A DNA stretch of 64,000 bases, taken from Rhodocyclaceae bacterium. Its GTDB lineage: Bacteria; Pseudomonadota; Gammaproteobacteria; Burkholderiales; Rhodocyclaceae. Under the pieces are notes generated by a model. The model was not told the DNA's origin. It saw only the letters and a list, made by a program, of their open reading frames with translations, and ran no database searches. The stretch is from assembly GCA_003963315.1 (NCBI GenBank), contig RXJP01000075.1:1-64000 (forward strand), given 5' to 3'. Both the position numbers and the translations under genes were made by a program. Positions 34,950 to 43,456 of the stretch are shown in pieces; the stretch's first letter is position 1; each line of letters begins with the position of its first letter.

Positions 34950-37088
34950 ATGAAGATCTTTCGTTTCTTATCGGTCGTTCTTCTCCTGGCTGCGCCGCTC
35001 CTGTCGATTGGCGCAACCGCGCCAGATGAAGTGATATCCCGGCTCCGCTCCGGAGAGGTGGTTGATCTCATCGTCGAATATGACAGTGCCGCCATTGAGC
35101 AGCAGGCCGCGCTGGCACGCAGCCGTAGCCCCCGTCGTATTGACGACGATGCGACGCTCAAAGCAAAGGCAAACGGATATTTGCAACTTAAGGATCGTGC
35201 CGATACTGTTGGATACCATCCGGATAGCGAGACGCTGAAAGATTACAGCCATCTTCCCATGCGTTTCCGGCGGTTCCGTTCCTTATCCGCCCTGGAACGG
35301 TTCCTCGCCCGCCCCGAAGTCAAGGCCGTATTCCCCGACACCGTGCTCCACCCCGTGCTGGCCCAGAGTTTGCCGTTGATCAACCAACCCACCGTCGCCG
35401 CCGTGGGGGAGCGGGGCAGCGGTACCACCGTGGCCGTCATCGACAACGGGATCGACTACACCAATGCCGCCTTCGGCTCCTGCACCTCGCCCGGCGTGCC
35501 GGCGACATGTCATGTAGCCGCCTCGCTGTTGTTCGGCAGCGGTACGACGGACAACAGCCACGGCACCAACGTATCGGCCATCGTCCTGGGGGTTGCACCG
35601 GATAGCAGGATCGCCATGCTCAACGCCTTTTCCGGCAACGGCGCCTACACCTCCGACATCGTTTCCGCCATCAATTGGGCGATCGCCAATCGCAGTACCT
35701 ACAACATTGTGGCCATCAACATGAGCTTGGGGGATGCAACAAAAAACACGTCCCCATGCCAGAACAGCAATCTTTTCTACAGCCCGGTCAACAATGCCCG
35801 CAACGCCGGTATCAACGTCGTGGCCGCTGCGGGGAACGACACGTACACCAATGCCTTGGGCAAACCTGCCTGCACACCAGGCGTCATCTCCGTGGGAGCG
35901 GTGTACGACAGCAATATCGGCGGCGTCGGTTGGGCCACCAACCCGGCCTGCACCGACGCCACCACTTCCGCCGATCTGGTCACTTGCTTCTCGGACAGCG
36001 CCAGTTTCCTGACTTTGCTTGCCCCAGGGGCCATGATCACGGCTGCCGGCATCACGCAAGCCGGGACATCCCAAGCCTCGCCCCATGTGGCTGGCGCGGT
36101 GGCGGTGCTGCGCGCCACCTTCCCCAACGAAACCATTGACCAGATTCAGGCGCGGCTCACCAGTACCGGAACACCCGTCACCGACCCGAGAAACGGTCTC
36201 GTCAAGCCACGCCTCAACCTGCTTGAAGCGGCGCGCCCCGGCAACAATGCCTTTGCCGCCCGCACTACCCTGTCGGGCAGCAGCGGCAGCACCAGCGGAA
36301 CCGATCTGCTCGCCACGGAGGAAGCCGGAGAACCACAGCATGCCGGCGTTGGCGGTAGCCATTCGGTCTGGTGGAAATGGACAGCCCCCGCTGCCGGCCA
36401 GCTGAGCATCAACACCCACGGCAGCGGCTTCGACACCTTGCTGGCGGTTTACACGGGAAACGCCGTGGCCGCCCTGACACCGGTGGCGTCGAACGACAAT
36501 GACGGCAGCAGCGGCAATGCCAGCGGTCTCCTCTTCCAGGCCGTTGCCGGTACCGAATACCAGATCGCCGTAGATGGCGCCAACAATGCCGCCGGTTCCG
36601 TGGCATTGAACTGGGCCTTGAACGCCTCGGCCCAGGCCAATTTGAGCGTGGGCCTGAGCGGTCCCGCCGGCGGCAGCGATGGGGCCACGGGTACTTATAC
36701 CCTTTCTGTCGTCAACGCCGGCCCCCAGACCGCAACCAATGTCGTCGCCACGATGACGCTCCCGGCCGGCGCCAGCTATGTATCCGGCCCATCAAGCTGC
36801 ACCATTGCGGGCAACACAGTCAACTGCGCGATAGGGACGTTGACCAATGGCGCCAGCATCGATCTCGTGGTCCAGATTTATTGGGACTCGGTGGTCGGTC
36901 CTGCATCGATTTCCGCCAGCACCACATCCGACTTGCCCGACCCCAACAGTGCAGACAACTCCGGCAGTGTCCTGGTCGAGGTAAGCGGCAACGATGGCGC
37001 GGACGCACCTACCCTGCCCGAATGGGGCATGTTGCTGCTGGCCACAGCCTTGATCGGCATGTCACTCCATCGACGGCGGCATCAATAG
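34950..37088 (+). CDS. Secreted subtilisin-like serine protease (S8) with IPTL-CTERM-like tail
   Basis: 712 residues from ATG 34950, chosen for its signal peptide (MKIFRFLSVVLLLAAPLLSI); the frame is open to a TTG at 34857. A propeptide region (25-140) is followed by the S8 catalytic domain with the triad visible: Asp165 in VAVIDNGIDY, His204 in NSHGTNVSAI and Ser374 in GTSQASPHVAGA. Then a PPC-like beta domain (about 470-560, VWWKWTAPAAGQLSINTHGS), a DUF11-like repeat (about 575-685, GTYTLSVVNAGPQTATNVVA), and the tail TLPEWGMLLLATALIGM with a basic end HRRRHQ. TLPEWG resembles the IPTL-CTERM sorting signal rather than the PEP type. The enzyme may process other surface proteins. It is transcribed away from the PEP-CTERM genes on either side. 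Confidence 0.9.
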   Translation: MKIFRFLSVVLLLAAPLLSIGATAPDEVISRLRSGEVVDLIVEYDSAAIEQQAALARSRSPRRIDDDATLKAKANGYLQLKDRADTVGYHPDSETLKDYSHLPMRFRRFRSLSALERFLARPEVKAVFPDTVLHPVLAQSLPLINQPTVAAVGERGSGTTVAVIDNGIDYTNAAFGSCTSPGVPATCHVAASLLFGSGTTDNSHGTNVSAIVLGVAPDSRIAMLNAFSGNGAYTSDIVSAINWAIANRSTYNIVAINMSLGDATKNTSPCQNSNLFYSPVNNARNAGINVVAAAGNDTYTNALGKPACTPGVISVGAVYDSNIGGVGWATNPACTDATTSADLVTCFSDSASFLTLLAPGAMITAAGITQAGTSQASPHVAGAVAVLRATFPNETIDQIQARLTSTGTPVTDPRNGLVKPRLNLLEAARPGNNAFAARTTLSGSSGSTSGTDLLATEEAGEPQHAGVGGSHSVWWKWTAPAAGQLSINTHGSGFDTLLAVYTGNAVAALTPVASNDNDGSSGNASGLLFQAVAGTEYQIAVDGANNAAGSVALNWALNASAQANLSVGLSGPAGGSDGATGTYTLSVVNAGPQTATNVVATMTLPAGASYVSGPSSCTIAGNTVNCAIGTLTNGASIDLVVQIYWDSVVGPASISASTTSDLPDPNSADNSGSVLVEVSGNDGADAPTLPEWGMLLLATALIGMSLHRRRHQ

Positions 37089-37146
37089 CGCGGAATCTTC
37101 CCTGCGGGGAAATCCGGAGACGGCGAGCGATGGGAAGGGCTTGGGA

Positions 37147-37189
37147 AACGAGAAAGCCCATCGGACTGTTCAAGTTCAGTCCGATGGGC
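37147..37189 (-). terminator. Rho-independent-type terminator, minus strand
   Basis: Perfect 13-bp stem GCCCATCGGACTG / CAGTCCGATGGGC (37156-37168 and 37177-37189) with an 8-base loop; on the minus strand it is followed by TTTCTCGTTT. It ends the two-gene PEP-CTERM transcript 37266-39419. Two more inverted repeats sit beside it: CCGCCCCC / GGGGGCGG (37211-37218, 37227-37234) and GAAGCGT / ACGCTTC (37241-37247, 37261-37267, touching the stop codon). Confidence 0.8.
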
Positions 37190-37265
37190 AGCAATCCTCC
37201 TGGGATTCTGCCGCCCCCTTGATCACGGGGGCGGTGCAGCGAAGCGTCCTCCTGAAACGAACGCT

Positions 37266-37973
37266 TCAGGCGTTGCGGCTGCGGCGCCGGGCAATGACGC
37301 CGATCAGACCAAGACCAGCCATCAGCATGGTGTAGCTTTCGGGCTCGGGTACCGCGGCCACCGAGGCGAACGGCGTGTAGCCGGGGCTGCCGATTTCGTT
37401 CAGACTGGAAAGATACGACCCCTTGCCATCGCCCACGGCAGACAAGGTCCACAGGCTGGCGTTATTGGCGCCAACGGCCGCCAGGCTGCCGGGGATGCCG
37501 CTTACCCCGGTCGTTCTCGGACCAGCCACGGACCCGGTGCCCTGGTCGTTGTAGGTCAGGCGATCCACCAGGGTACCGGTGCCATCGTAGACATTGACCT
37601 CGTCGGAACGTCCCAGGTTATTGAGATTTCCGCCAAGGACCTTGACGCTGGCGCTGAGGTTCCAGTTGGCACGGAAGGCAGCGGCGGTCTGATCGGTGAA
37701 GATCACCGACTCGCCGGCCGCCACCGTACCGAAGCCGGACAGGTTCTCCGAACCCGCAGTACGGGAATTGTCATCGAAGCTCCAGCCGGTGAAGTCAACG
37801 GTGGTAGTCCCCAGGTTGGTGAGTTCGATGAACTCGCCAATGGAACCAGTGCCGTTTCCGTTGTACATCCACTCGGTGATGCGCACATTGGCGGTGGCGG
37901 CGTGGGCGGTACCGAGCATGGCGCCCGACAGCAGCGCTGCGGCCAACAGGCGGGACAGTGGGGTGGCTTTCAT
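37266..37973 (-). CDS. Lamin-tail-domain PEP-CTERM protein
   Basis: 235 residues. Signal peptide to about residue 25 (LLAAALLSGAMLGTAHA). The body is a lamin-tail-like beta-sandwich: VRITEWMYNGNGTGSIGEFI, EFIELTNLGTTTVDFTGWSF, FGTVAAGESVIFTD, NVYDGTGTLVDRLTYND. The C-terminus is AAVPEPESYTMLMAGLGLIG, then VIARRRSRNA: PEP motif, helix, basic end. Such domains occur in secreted adhesins and nucleases; no nuclease is present here. Ribosome site AGGAG before ATG 37973, 15 bases after the phytase-like gene stops, so it is second in an operon. Confidence 0.9.
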   Translation of the reverse strand: MKATPLSRLLAAALLSGAMLGTAHAATANVRITEWMYNGNGTGSIGEFIELTNLGTTTVDFTGWSFDDNSRTAGSENLSGFGTVAAGESVIFTDQTAAAFRANWNLSASVKVLGGNLNNLGRSDEVNVYDGTGTLVDRLTYNDQGTGSVAGPRTTGVSGIPGSLAAVGANNASLWTLSAVGDGKGSYLSSLNEIGSPGYTPFASVAAVPEPESYTMLMAGLGLIGVIARRRSRNA

Positions 37974-37988
37974 CTTGGTGGCTCCTGA

Positions 37989-39419
37989 TCAGACGGATTG
38001 ACGTTTGCGGCGGGACATGAAACCCAGCAGGCCGAGGCCGGCCAACAGCATGGCGTAGCTTTCGGGTTCGGGCACGGCAGCGATGCTTTGGGCCTGATAG
38101 AGGGATGTCCCCAGGTCCGCATTGCTCACAGAGAAAACATAGAAATTATTGGGGCCGGATGTGCCCGGAACAAAGTCGTTGTCGTTGGCAAGGTAGAGCG
38201 TGTGGGTGCCGTCCGCCAGGTCTTGGCCCCAGGACAAGCCCTCCAGCTTGGAAGGAATCTGGCTTGCCGAAATACCATGGGCCGTGAGGACGGACACGAC
38301 ATCCATGAACAGAGACTTGGACACCGCCTTGGCGGAAAGGTCGCCGCTCAGTCCAGTCACATCCTGGGCATTGCTCAGGTTGATCTTGAACAACTGCTTG
38401 GCTGCGGCATTGGAGCCATCCCCCAGACCTTTGCCATCTCGCTCGTCCACCAGGAACTCGTGGTCATTGATGGCCAGGATTTCGCTGACGCCCGAGCCAG
38501 TGGTCAGTTTGTAGGCGTATTCATGGGTGGTTCCGGTGGCGATGTCGATCGTGACGATGCGCACGTTCTTGTTGGTGTCCTGTTCCAGGGGCGCCTGCAT
38601 GATGCCAACCAGGGTCTTGCCGTCGGGCGTGATGGCGAGGCCTTCCATGCCCTTGTTGGCGACGCGGCCGGTGGTGTTGCCGGAAATTTCGACATTGCCC
38701 TGGGCGCTCAGGTTGCTCACAGCCAGGTTGCCCGGCAGTGTGAAGGTATTGATGCGCTGGCCGGTGCTGCGATCGAACTGATAAACGTAGGGACCATATT
38801 CGTCGGACACGAACACGCTACGGCCGTCGTTGGACACACGGATGCCTTCCGGGTCCAGACGTGCGTTATTGGGATTGGTAGACAAGCCGGCCGCGAAGTT
38901 GTCGGAACGACCGGTGAAGTAATAGGTCCCCGCCGAGTTCTGCGTCGGCGCACCGGAACCGAGGGGAGTCCCGTCCGCCTTGTTGCCGAGGCCCGCGCCG
39001 CTGCCGTAATTGAGGGCAGTAGGGCTGGACAACAACGTGGTGGCGGCGAGGGTGGGCGTCAGGTTGTACGCCAGACCAACACCGGAGTTGTTCACCGTCA
39101 GGTCCATGCTCACCGTCTGGAAACGGGAGATGTAGGAGACGGTGTCGTCCACCAGGCTGTTGTAGGGAGTGGCATTGGGACCGCGGTCCGGCAAAGCGAG
39201 GAAGGTGTTGCCACCAGCCCAAGCCAGCCCGGAACCAATGCCGCCGAGCACGTTGGCGGCAACGCCGTTTTCCAGGGTACCGGTCAAGCCGGACAAGTCG
39301 GCATAGGCACCGGCCGAACTACCGGTCAGGCTGCCCAAGGCGATCAAATCGGCCGCGTGGGCGGCAGGCGCCGCAATCGCGGCCAGAATTGCGAGCGGAA
39401 TCAGTTTGAATTTTTTCAT
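37989..39419 (-). CDS. Esterase-like/phytase-like PEP-CTERM protein
   Basis: 476 residues. Signal peptide MKKFKLIPLAILAAIAAPAA. The body matches the secreted phytase-like esterase group in its order of motifs: WAGGNTFLALPDRGPN, ARLDPEGIRVSNDGRSVFVS, SDEYGPYVYQFD, NKGMEGLAITPDGKTLVGIM, EYAYKLTTGSGVSEILAIND, KLEGLSWGQDL, LYLANDNDF. These form a beta-propeller with acidic metal-binding loops. The tail is AAVPEPESYAMLLAGLGLLG, then SRRKRQSV. ATG 39419 has GGAG ten bases upstream. An extracellular phosphate or ester hydrolase is plausible; substrate unknown. The same sorting tail appears in the next gene, sharing the block VPEPESY. Confidence 0.87.
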   Translation of the reverse strand: MKKFKLIPLAILAAIAAPAAHAADLIALGSLTGSSAGAYADLSGLTGTLENGVAANVLGGIGSGLAWAGGNTFLALPDRGPNATPYNSLVDDTVSYISRFQTVSMDLTVNNSGVGLAYNLTPTLAATTLLSSPTALNYGSGAGLGNKADGTPLGSGAPTQNSAGTYYFTGRSDNFAAGLSTNPNNARLDPEGIRVSNDGRSVFVSDEYGPYVYQFDRSTGQRINTFTLPGNLAVSNLSAQGNVEISGNTTGRVANKGMEGLAITPDGKTLVGIMQAPLEQDTNKNVRIVTIDIATGTTHEYAYKLTTGSGVSEILAINDHEFLVDERDGKGLGDGSNAAAKQLFKINLSNAQDVTGLSGDLSAKAVSKSLFMDVVSVLTAHGISASQIPSKLEGLSWGQDLADGTHTLYLANDNDFVPGTSGPNNFYVFSVSNADLGTSLYQAQSIAAVPEPESYAMLLAGLGLLGFMSRRKRQSV

Positions 39420-39550
39420 GGGTCCGTATCTCCAGGGGGCCTGCACCAGGCAGGCTGACTTCGACATCGGCCCAGCGCCGATAGTCTTTCAACGACCTGT
39501 CGATACTAGCGACTCGAGATTACCCAAAGACGTCTCCTCTCGGACCGAGA

Positions 39551-39568
39551 ATAGTCTGTTCGGACTAT
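39551..39568. promoter_or_regulatory. Inverted repeat upstream of the phytase-like operon
   Basis: ATAGTC / GACTAT (39551-39556 and 39563-39568) with a 6-base spacer, about 130 bases before the start at 39419. ATAGTCT half-sites recur at 39483 and near 41399, both also upstream of PEP-CTERM genes. It could be an operator; support is positional only. Confidence 0.3.
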
Positions 39569-39634
39569 CCACATGCCGCCGTCAGCCCAGCCCCAAGGCA
39601 ATGACCCAACGCTATCGAGGAATAAGCCCAATAC

Positions 39635-39672
39635 AAAAAAAGGGGCCAGAATTTTCCGGCCCCTTTGTGACA
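39635..39672 (-). terminator. Strong Rho-independent terminator, minus strand
   Basis: Stem AAAGGGGCC / GGCCCCTTT (39639-39647 and 39658-39666) with a 10-base loop; on the minus strand the stem is followed directly by a run of seven T. It lies 14 bases after the stop of the PEP-CTERM gene at 39686, and marks its transcript as separate from the phytase-like operon. Confidence 0.9.
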
Positions 39673-39685
39673 CATAGCGAACAGC

Positions 39686-41236
39686 TCAGACGACGCCCTT
39701 GCGACGCCTTGCGACTACGCCCATCAGGCACAAGCCCAGCGCCATCAACCCGTAGGTCTCAGGTTCGGGCACAGGCGCAATCGCCACGCCACCAAAGCGT
39801 GTGCCGGCATCGGCCGTCTCCACCACGGAGAACGCTGTGTTATCAGCAGTGGAATTGGCGCCGACGGTAATGGAGACGATTTCGTTGGGATCCGCGCCCA
39901 AGTCATGGGTAGCCTCATCGCTGACGGTCGATGTTGTCGCGAAGAGGGTGAAGGTGCCGTCGACATTCTTCCGCCCCGTGAGATTACGTAGGCCATCTTC
40001 CTTAACCGACCAGTTCAGACCAGCGGGTGTCGTAATCTGGTTGATCAAACCTGACTGGAAGGTAGCCATTTTGCTCCACACGCCGTTGATAAGCTTCCAT
40101 TCTTCCAGACCGCCGGAAGTACTGGCAGCTTTGTTCAGACTGCGCGCACCGTCCCCCTCGTCAGCCACAAACAAAGTCGTATCGTCGCCGAACCAGAGAC
40201 CAAAAGGATGCTCGACACCGGTGGTGGATTTCGCCAACACCGTGGAAAAGCCGGGCAGGATGGTGATGGAAGCGTTGGTCGGAATCGCACCACCGTTGTT
40301 TAGCGCGCCAGTCACACCGACTTGATACACGGTATTGATGCCGTTGCTGCCGCTGCCTTTAGTCACGTAGAGCGTACCGTTGTAGACGGTCATACCTCGG
40401 AAATTGTCGTCCTTACCCGTTTTGTCGGCTGCATATCCGGCTTGGGTGACGTCAAAGCCATATTGGCCGCCCTTACCGCCGGAAACCGGCGTAGGACCTG
40501 AACCTACGACGGTGGTATTTCCAATACCAGGATTGCTTGCCGAGATCATCTGTACGCCTGTATTGGCGCTCAATTGGTTAAACGTCGTTTGAGATGTGGT
40601 TGAACCGGAAACAGTACCGGAGTTTCCCGCGTTCCCCACCATGTAGTAGTTGCCATTGGCAAGCACGGCAGCACGGCCGTTGTTACCGCTGTAGGCATTG
40701 ACACCCGTCACGGTAACCGTACCGGAGGAGAGGCTGACCTGGCCGATGGCACGTTGATAGGTTGCCGTCACCGTATTGGTGGGATCGTTGACCGCGGCCG
40801 TGTTCGAGTTTGACACGTCGATTTTTCCAACTGCCGCCTTGTAGCCCATGAACGTGATGGCGCTGCCATCGGTAGACACATTCAAGGCGAGCTCGGACTT
40901 CGAAGCAAAACTGGAGGTCATGACGCTTGGATCAATCGCCAGCGTGCTGATGAAGGAGCCTGCTGTCGTCAACTGATCCAAGTAGATCGCAGAGCTAACG
41001 CCAAATGAAGCATCAGGTGTTTCATTCTTGAAAACGTTGGGGAAGGAGCCATCGGCAACCGCGGTACCGCCGTAAGGCAACGCAGACCCGGCAACGAGCG
41101 AAGCCACATCACCTACATCCTGATATACCGTGCGCGAAACGATCAGATTGCCGCCAGAAAAACTGTCGGCGAACGCGGGCACGGAACTGCCCAAGAAAAA
41201 GCCCGCCAACAAGGTCGGGATTACTAAACGCTTCAT
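39686..41236 (-). CDS. PEP-CTERM protein with beta-propeller-like body
   Basis: 516 residues. Signal peptide MKRLVIPTLLAGFFLGSSVP to about 28. Long Ser/Thr/Gly/Asn-rich beta body with repeated blade-like units: ALNVSTDGSAITFMGYKAAV, AAVLANGNYYMVGNAGNSG, FRGMTVYNGTLYVTKGSGSN, GLWFGDDTTLFVADEGDGAR, VDGTFTLFATTSTVSDEATH and TRFGGVAIAPVPEPETYGLM. Sorting tail VPEPETYGLMALGLCLMGVV, ending ARRRKGVV. ATG 41236 has GGGAG ten bases upstream. No enzyme motif identified; probably a matrix or surface binding protein. Base composition is less GC-rich than the flanking genes. Confidence 0.87.
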   Translation of the reverse strand: MKRLVIPTLLAGFFLGSSVPAFADSFSGGNLIVSRTVYQDVGDVASLVAGSALPYGGTAVADGSFPNVFKNETPDASFGVSSAIYLDQLTTAGSFISTLAIDPSVMTSSFASKSELALNVSTDGSAITFMGYKAAVGKIDVSNSNTAAVNDPTNTVTATYQRAIGQVSLSSGTVTVTGVNAYSGNNGRAAVLANGNYYMVGNAGNSGTVSGSTTSQTTFNQLSANTGVQMISASNPGIGNTTVVGSGPTPVSGGKGGQYGFDVTQAGYAADKTGKDDNFRGMTVYNGTLYVTKGSGSNGINTVYQVGVTGALNNGGAIPTNASITILPGFSTVLAKSTTGVEHPFGLWFGDDTTLFVADEGDGARSLNKAASTSGGLEEWKLINGVWSKMATFQSGLINQITTPAGLNWSVKEDGLRNLTGRKNVDGTFTLFATTSTVSDEATHDLGADPNEIVSITVGANSTADNTAFSVVETADAGTRFGGVAIAPVPEPETYGLMALGLCLMGVVARRRKGVV

Positions 41237-41623
41237 TGTTGTGACTCCCAATAGATTTTTTTAAGGAAATGGCACGTGGTCATTTGGTTCTAAACATCGC
41301 CTCTGCGATCCGACCTGAGACGAAAAAGCGAAGCACAGATACGGGAATCACTTTAGGAACTCTTTGTGGCTCGGCGATGACCCTGATACGTTTTTTAATA
41401 GTCTTTTCTTGCTATATCAGCAATTTACCGACAGCATTCCGTCAGAAATCCTCGCCGTGGTGGCAACGATGAAGTATCGGTCAAAGTCAATTGTCGACAC
41501 TCATTGTCCTGCCAAGCCGACGTGGGTAGTCCGAAGACGTCACATCTTTGACGCAACCTTTAATTAAACTCGAATAACCCCATTGTCATTACGACGCAAA
41601 CAAAAATCGACAGACCTCTCCTA
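41237..41623. other. AT-richer intergenic region between divergent secreted-protein genes
   Basis: 387 bases, noticeably lower in GC than the rest of the window, between the minus-strand PEP-CTERM gene and the plus-strand zincin-like gene. Promoters for both probably lie here. TAGTCCGAA at 41526-41534 is repeated on the opposite strand at 39560-39568. No coding sequence that I trust. Confidence 0.5.
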
Positions 41624-42286
41624 ATGAAATTGAGATTTTTTCCTCTGTTGCTGTTGTTTTCTTGCCTGAATTCCCAAGCCGACAGCGCTAATTTTTCGTT
41701 GCGTTGTGAAGCATTCGCACGATCAGCACCGTTGTCCACAGCATTCAAAGATATTCAGGTCGAAATGGACGAAACCTTGGGCATCAACGATCTGAGAAAC
41801 CGTGCTGGGACCTACCTATCCCCTTTCCACAGCGTACTGGGCCTGACCCACGCGGAACCCATGGTCAACGTGCGTCTCCAGCCTCGACAGTTGACCGATG
41901 GCAACGGCCGCCGTTGCGCCGCCCCCGGAGTCACCGTCACCATCGGCTTCAACGCCCTCCGCGTCTATCTGGCACGGGAACTGGACAATCCCTGCCGGCG
42001 GGACATCGTCTATCGGCACGAGATGGAGCATGTCTCCGCCTGGCGTGACCATTTCCGTGCCGGTGCCCGGCTCCTCCTGCCGTTGATGCAAACGGACCTC
42101 GCGGGCCCCTACGACATTGAATCTGAATCCGACGAAGACGAGGCGGCACTGCGCCAACGGGTCGAGGCCCGCCTTGTCCCCCTGTTGCGTCGCCTCGAGG
42201 ACGGCGTGGCGGCGGCCCAACGGGCCATCGATTCGCCAGCGTCCTACCAAGGCGTGGAAAACCGCCTCCGCGGCTGCCCGCCATGA
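41624..42286 (+). CDS. Small secreted zincin-like protein (HEMEH motif)
   Basis: 220 residues, family not recognised by name. Signal peptide MKLRFFPLLLLFSCLNSQAD. RRDIVYRHEMEHVSAWRDHF carries HExxH (His132, Glu133, His136), the zinc-binding and catalytic motif of metalloproteases. Upstream VRLQPRQLTDGNGRRCAAPG has a Cys that may pair with Cys124. The C-terminal third is helical and charged (ESESDEDEAALRQRVEARLV). DUF922-type predicted secreted Zn-proteases are similar in size and motif placement, but this is a guess. It lies 93 bases before a PEP-CTERM serine protease, so both may act on matrix proteins. Confidence 0.7.
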   Translation: MKLRFFPLLLLFSCLNSQADSANFSLRCEAFARSAPLSTAFKDIQVEMDETLGINDLRNRAGTYLSPFHSVLGLTHAEPMVNVRLQPRQLTDGNGRRCAAPGVTVTIGFNALRVYLARELDNPCRRDIVYRHEMEHVSAWRDHFRAGARLLLPLMQTDLAGPYDIESESDEDEAALRQRVEARLVPLLRRLEDGVAAAQRAIDSPASYQGVENRLRGCPP

Positions 42287-42324
42287 ATCCATCCCCCCGG
42301 AGCCAGCGGATCGGATTCGCGATC

Positions 42325-42333
42325 TTGTAACAA
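42325..42333. promoter_or_regulatory. TTGTAACAA site before the PEP-CTERM protease gene
   Basis: A nine-base palindrome around A42329, about 47 bases upstream of ATG 42380, in the 93-base gap after the zincin-like gene. Same TGTNACA core as at 5349-5361 and 19862-19868. Operator role is inference. Confidence 0.3.
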
Positions 42334-42379
42334 AGTCTGCGGATACTGGTCTTCCCGCCGGCTCCATGGATCGGCATCG

Positions 42380-43324
42380 ATGTCCCCACGAAAACAACTT
42401 CCCAGAATCCGGCGATGGCTGCTGGCCTTGTTGCTCATGCAGCAGGGCAGCGCCCACGCCTTGATGGCCGGTGCCTGGCCGGATTCCCCGGCTGCACGGG
42501 TGGACGCCAACCGGGCAGCTTCGCCCTGGGCCGGGGTGGGCAGCATCAGCGCCGCCGGGCAAACATTCTCCGGTGCCCTGGTCGCGCGCGACTATGTGCT
42601 CACCGCGGCCCATGTGGCGGCCGGCCTCGTGCCGGGGCACGCCACATTCAACCTCAATGCCGGCGGCGACCTGAGCGAACAAGTGGCCATCAGCAATGTA
42701 TTCGTGCATCCGGGCTACCGTGGTGTTGACCGCAACCATGTCGCCAACGATATCGCCTTGATCAAACTGGCCCAGCCCGTGCCGGACGGCGTGCCGATCT
42801 ACGGCCTTTACCGCAACCGACTGCCGCCGGGGGCGACGCTGACCATGGTGGGGTACGGCGCCAGCGGCCAGGGCGATCTGGGCGTAAGCCGACGGGCCGA
42901 CCCGGCGGTCAAACGCGTGGGGAAGAACGTCGCCGACAATTTGGGCCCCGGCGGCAATGGCTCGAATGCCCAGGCCGTTTACTACTTCGATTTCGACGGC
43001 CCCGATGCCGCCAAAAATCGCATGGGCGGGCTTACCTTGGGGAATCGCACGGAGACCTCCCTGGCCGATGGCGACTCCGGCAGCCCCGCCTTCGTCAGGG
43101 ACCGTTCGGGACATTGGTTGTTGGCGGGAGTCAATACTTTCCGTTTCGGTCCGGCCGCCACCTTCGGCAACGGTGGCGGCGGACAGAACGTCGCCACCTA
43201 TGCCGAATGGATCGACGGCATCCTGCTCGCCCCGGCCACGCCGATCCCGGAACCCGACGTCGCCATGTTGTTGCCTTTGGGTGCCCTGTTCCTGGCGGAG
43301 AAATTTCGGCGCCGAAAAAAATGA
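42380..43324 (+). CDS. Trypsin-like serine protease (S1) with PEP-CTERM tail
   Basis: 314 residues. Signal peptide RRWLLALLLMQQGSAHA, then a chymotrypsin fold with the full triad: His78 in VLTAAHVAAG, Asp124 in VANDIALIKL, Ser233 in LADGDSGSPAF. GYGASGQGDLG is also typical. The C-terminus PIPEPDVAMLLPLGALFLAE ends in KFRRRKK, a PEP-CTERM signal although with a slightly different helix. So an active protease is sorted by the exosortase system. It may mature or shed other matrix proteins. Convergent with epsL; a hairpin lies between. Confidence 0.9.
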   Translation: MSPRKQLPRIRRWLLALLLMQQGSAHALMAGAWPDSPAARVDANRAASPWAGVGSISAAGQTFSGALVARDYVLTAAHVAAGLVPGHATFNLNAGGDLSEQVAISNVFVHPGYRGVDRNHVANDIALIKLAQPVPDGVPIYGLYRNRLPPGATLTMVGYGASGQGDLGVSRRADPAVKRVGKNVADNLGPGGNGSNAQAVYYFDFDGPDAAKNRMGGLTLGNRTETSLADGDSGSPAFVRDRSGHWLLAGVNTFRFGPAATFGNGGGGQNVATYAEWIDGILLAPATPIPEPDVAMLLPLGALFLAEKFRRRKK

Positions 43325-43435
43325 AAGTGCCGAACGAGCCCATCCGCGTTGAGCCTGTCTAAGCGCGGACCACGGCAAAACCGGGCATAGACTAGGCTCT
43401 CCCGAGCAACGTCAAGGGCCCGGCCCGAACGGGTT

Positions 43436-43456
43436 GGGACCGCGTCAGCGCGTCCC
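43436..43456. terminator. Hairpin between convergent protease and epsL genes
   Basis: GGGAC-CGCG / CGCG-TCCC with one bulged base and a 4-base TCAG loop, ending one base before the epsL stop codon at 43457. No T-run. It may terminate the plus-strand protease transcript. Confidence 0.4.

Noticed and set aside
35283-36419. Minus-strand open frame opposite the subtilase
   Set aside because: The catalytic triad and domains of the subtilase are on the plus strand; the antisense product is Gly-rich and featureless.
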